Of a stretch of 64,000 nucleotides of DNA, positions 60,377 through 64,000 are shown piece by piece. Numbering within the stretch: the stretch's first letter is position 1; each line of letters begins with the position of its first letter. Position numbers and translations under genes: made by a program. The notes under the pieces are model-generated. The model was not told the DNA's origin. It saw nothing but the letters and a program-made list of their open reading frames with translations, and searched no databases. The DNA comes from Heterotrichella gracilis (taxonomy: Eukaryota; Sar; Xanthophyceae; Tribonematales; Xanthonemataceae), in NCBI GenBank assembly GCA_032358255.1, contig JAULBX010008883.1, positions 248,001-312,000 on the forward strand, read 5' to 3'.

Positions 60377-61624
60377 CGTGACACGCTTGTTGAGTGGGAG
60401 GTTGACCCAACTTGTCCTCCACCTCAGACGGTTATATACCAAAGCTTGGCATCAGTTTAAAGCCTGTCAGAAGCGCTGCTCAAGAACTGGGTTTGCGAAC
60501 TTTTGAACTGTGGGGCCGTTTTCAGGCCTTTGTAGCTTTGAAAAGTTCTGGCTGCCTGCAAAGCTGTTTTTCAAACGCCCGTTTTGAATTCTGCGGCGGC
60601 GCTGCCGCCGTCGGACGGCATGACCCCATATGCGGTCATGCAGTTCAAAAGTGGGGGAGAACATTTAAAGCACCAGCTGGCTGAAAATTTTCAGTGAAAG
60701 CCTTTTGACAAGGCATATCGACACAAAAGGACGCCTATTTACAGCAGGACTCAAGTGAAAAGTCAAGCTTTACAAGCCAGCAAGGGCTCATGTGGTTGAC
60801 CACGCCGTGCTCCCTTGCCCCTTAGCACAAGGCGGGATGTGGTCATTGCACACGAGGCATCGAGTTTAGTACACAGCACACAGGTACAGTACAGTCACAC
60901 GCATGACCCAGGCGGTTGCATATACCAGTTGTGGTGTGTGCAGTCCTGTGCTTCTCATGTCGCTGGCTAATACCCATCATGGAGCCCAACACAATTTGCT
61001 GGGCAAGGGTTAGGATAGAGAAGTTCTGGGGTTTCTAAAGTTGTATGCTGAGGCGATTAGTTGAATCAGGTACCTTTTGATCTCAACGCTACAGTGAGGG
61101 GGTTGCTTGACAACATTGCCCATATTTGCATGACGTTTCACTCCCTAAGCAATGATGGCGGAGATTGAAGCACTATCGCTGATGATGTTTGGGATATTAC
61201 AACTGTCTACCAAGACACTGTTATTGACGCGAGTCTGGTGCAATTGCTGCTATCAATTGAATTCTAGATATTTGCCCAGCTGCAGCAATGCTGTGTGCTA
61301 CACCAAAGCACCAACGTTGATTCAACTCATGGCTACGTGGCTGACGGTGGCATGACCATGGGCACCGTTCAATGTTCTGAAGTAATCGAGCAGTATTGCT
61401 ACCATACAGGGCTATTAGCAGCCAGACTGCGTTATCCTACACAAAGTCTAACAAGTAAGTGTATAAATAAGTAGCCTGTGCAGTGGCCTTGGTGCACAAA
61501 GTTGTGAAGTGATGCACTTTTTGCAAAACACCACTGGAAGAGAGCAGAACTAACCTGGGAAAAAAAAGCAACTTATTGCCAACTCTTGTCTACCCCAAGC
61601 AAAAAAAAGCCCCACAGCGCCCCG
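60377..61624. other. Intergenic upstream of RNR1
   Basis: About 1.25 kb holding the RNR1 promoter and the 3' UTR of the glycosyltransferase gene. At 60488-60664 the sequence is palindrome-rich: GGCGGCGCTGCCGCCG at 60593-60608 is nearly self-complementary, and CATGACCCCATA at 60619 faces TATGCGGTCATG. No coding sequence is supported. Confidence 0.5.
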
Positions 61625-64000
61625 CTAAACCTTGACTGCCTCTGCTACATTGTGGACCATCTTCTCAAAAGTCTGCGCCAGCCTGGCCTCCCCTGCCCTC
61701 TCATTCAAGTCATCCTTGGGCTCTATAGACCCAGTCTGTGAGGCAATCGCGGCGCCGTCCTGCCTGGGCAACGCAGGCGTGAGGAAGTCGTCAGCGGCTG
61801 TGAAGCCCCGAATGAGCGCCTGCGGACCAAGGTTGGCGTAAGGTGAACCGGCTCGTGAAGGACAGGAATGCATGGCCTGCGGCCACTGTTGGTGAATGCA
61901 ACCCCTAGAGGTGCCTGTGCCTTGTGCCTGGCAGCAAGTCCACGGCATGATTGCTGCAGAGAGCGCATGGAGAGGCGGCATGTTAGCAGCCTGCTGAAGG
62001 TACCATGCATGCCAGCTGCCTGCATGTGGCGTACGCTAGGCCCTGCAGTGTGACAGGCATTGCACACAAGAAAGCAAGCACGAGGATGCCTTATTGAATT
62101 ACCCATCATCAGGGCCATGCCACACCACCACAGCACCCACTGGGCCTCACTACCCCCCACCTGTGGCGCGTATGCCCGTATGAACAGCCCGTTCTTGACC
62201 AGGTTGTCCACCACGTCTGGGTCTGACCACACCAGCCGCTCCTTGAACCACTGGAACAGCTCCTCGTCCGTCTTCAGGGAGGCAGCCAGGAACGCCTGCA
62301 CACCACGCGGGGGGTGAGCAGCAGCCTATGTGGATGTCGACATTGGGCCAGTGGCAAGGGAAACCCACATGTTCCAAGAACTACATTAGTACAAGGGAGA
62401 ACACATGACAGCAAGGTGTGCAGCATTTGGAACAACCCATTGGCTGACATCAAAGAGCACAAAAGGGCAAGCCCCGGCAGCGCTTCATTTGTGTGCTCCT
62501 GGCAGGCCAAGCAGGGTGTGCGAGAGGACAATGCCCGCCATGTGCCTTACCATTCTGTCAAAGGGCAGGATGAAGCATCGCTTAGCGTCCTCCTCAGTGG
62601 GCGCGCAGTCGCAGCGGTCCCTGCGGCTCTTGAGGTCACTGAACCGGTTGTATGTGAAGTGCAGCACAGCAGAGCGGGTGGAGGTCTCCTCCCTGGAAAC
62701 AAAGAAACAGGGAGGGTCATTGCCTGCTGCTGCAATGGCACCCATGTTCTCATGTGCTGCGACACCCAGTATGTGTAAACTGCAATCCCCTTGCCACATC
62801 CCTCCTCATATGACCCTCTCAACATATCCCCCAGGCCAGCACTACCAGCTGATGCAGAGCAGCCGTGGAACGACTGTGGCGCTCAGTGGTGACCATGCAC
62901 CCCCCTCCACCTACCTTGGACTCTTATTATAGTTGTGCCATCGGTGCGCGCCATTGGGTCGAAGCCCATCCTGCACCCGCGCCGCCGACTTCCCGTTGCC
63001 ATACGTGATGAAGTAGTTGGGGTTGCCGCGCGCGACTGTGTGGTAGCTCTTGAAGTACATGTCAGAGACCACGTGGTGGTAGTTGCGCTTGAACAGCGTG
63101 ACCTGGCAAACAGCAACCCATTTCATCGCGCATGCACCTTTGTTAGCCCAGGCACCCTTGTGGAAGCCCCCACCAGTCACCAATCCACACGCGCGAGCGC
63201 TTCATTACATACTACCAAGCTCACCCTGCCGCATCACCATGCGCATGCACATCGTGCACTACAGGAGTGCACCCATGTGATCCATCCCTGCTCCCTGCTC
63301 CCTCACCACATCTCGCAGCAACATGCACATCCCATGCAAATCGTGTGCCCAGCCCCCTCACCTCAGTGAATGGGTCTTCCACATGGTCTGACTCGGGCAT
63401 GGCCTCGTAGTTAGGGAACACCACATTGTCCACCTCTGGTGCGTATGCCGCCAGGATCTGCTGCAGGGAGTAGTCGGGTGTGCCGCCGGGGTACATGAGC
63501 TCATCCGTGTCCACATGCAGGATCCAGTCCATGTGGTCCTGGCGGGCGTAGCCGATGGCCGCTGGGGAGGGGGGTACAGGTTGTGGGGTCAACACAGTGT
63601 GAACATGTGCATTGCTACTGCAGGAAGCGCGAGTTGCTCATCCAAATTTTGGGGACGAATATGTTGGTTGGATGCCAGCCGGGCCGGATACAAAAACAGC
63701 AGCACAAATAATTGAGGGCAAAGATTGGACTGCAAATGACTGCATGGGCATCTGATGCATGCGCCATCCGCCTGTACTGATTGCCATGCGCTGCATGCGT
63801 CATCTGTTTGCACTAATGGCCATGTGCGTATTGGCCCAAAGCCCCACCTTCCATGTTCAGGCTCTGCAGCACAAACAGCTCGTGGTTGCACGGCTTGTGG
63901 AAGAACGCTGACAGCCACGTCTCATTCCAGATGCGGCTGTTGGCATGCCGGTTCTTGAGCGCATCATCCCTGGGGATGCATTTCACCCCTGGGACCCGCT
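61625..64000 (-). CDS. Glycosyltransferase (GT2/GT92-like), C-terminal part
   Basis: The gene runs off the right edge. Visible exons, all in phase: 63848-64000 (partial), 63362-63561, 62915-63102, 62551-62692, 62161-62295, 61625-61819 (TAG), about 270 residues. The block [15 protein letters not shown] carries the DxD-type motif that binds the metal and nucleotide sugar. It is preceded by [20 protein letters not shown] and followed by [20 protein letters not shown], an arrangement I associate with the Glyco_tranf_2_4 (PF13704) and GT92 groups. Later blocks are [18 protein letters not shown] and HRWHNYN. The tail ([18 protein letters not shown]) is acidic and helical. The donor and acceptor sugars cannot be predicted, and any signal anchor would lie outside the window. 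It probably acts in the Golgi, as is usual for these groups. Confidence 0.85.
61868..61901 (-). repeat. Short dispersed repeat, copy C
   Basis: On the minus strand it reads TGCATTCACCAACAGTGGCC followed by GCAGGCCATGCA, related to 10091-10130 and 31443-31476. It lies in an intron of the glycosyltransferase gene. Confidence 0.6.

Noticed and set aside
1-64000. Retroelement, viral or large mobile element
   Set aside because: No reverse transcriptase, integrase, transposase or capsid motif and no long terminal repeats were seen on either strand.

Overview
The window reads as nuclear DNA of a green alga (chlorophyte). The genes are split into many short exons with GT-AG introns and mostly CAG acceptors. 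Composition is moderately GC-rich. Proteins look plant/algal: a plant-type RNR1 insertion, purple acid phosphatase, a Nup133 C-terminus resembling the plant protein. Short plant-type telomere motifs (TTTAGGG) lie inside introns and intergenic DNA. Stops TAA, TAG and TGA all end conserved proteins, so the code is standard. No CRISPR array, operon, rRNA or convincing tRNA was seen. The species cannot be named from this window.

Layout from left to right. The 3' part of a Nup133 nucleoporin gene (+, 1-3740). A one-exon F-box/LRR gene (+, 5081-6295), with rearranged copies of Nup133 3' DNA downstream. A TPR-RING-LON ubiquitin ligase of the LONRF type (-, 8327-12877). A DUF3228-type protein (+, 14066-15502). 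A 129-residue unrecognised protein (-, 15910-16960). Jouberin/AHI1 (-, 17438-22131, perhaps to 23033). A secreted bacterial-type lysyl endopeptidase (-, 24706-30215). A mitochondrial stomatin-like protein 2 (-, 31543-34406). A second F-box/LRR gene (-, 35297-38045). A secreted purple acid phosphatase (+, 40722-45715). A central-pair PF6/SPAG17-like gene that looks damaged (+, about 47202-53745). Ribonucleotide reductase large subunit (-, 54817-60376). A glycosyltransferase running off the right edge (-, 61625-64000).

Most exon models below were built by hand. They were checked by reading-phase agreement across every junction and by conserved residues of the families, so exon ends are more reliable than usual for an unaided reading. 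First exons and UTRs are less certain.

The genes do not form one pathway. Two themes stand out. AHI1 and the PF6/SPAG17-like gene are both ciliary; the first looks intact, the second carries an in-frame stop and at least one frame break. Four genes also carry local tandem duplications that straddle a splice junction, leaving decoy exon pieces in introns. That pattern is the strongest genome-scale signal here.
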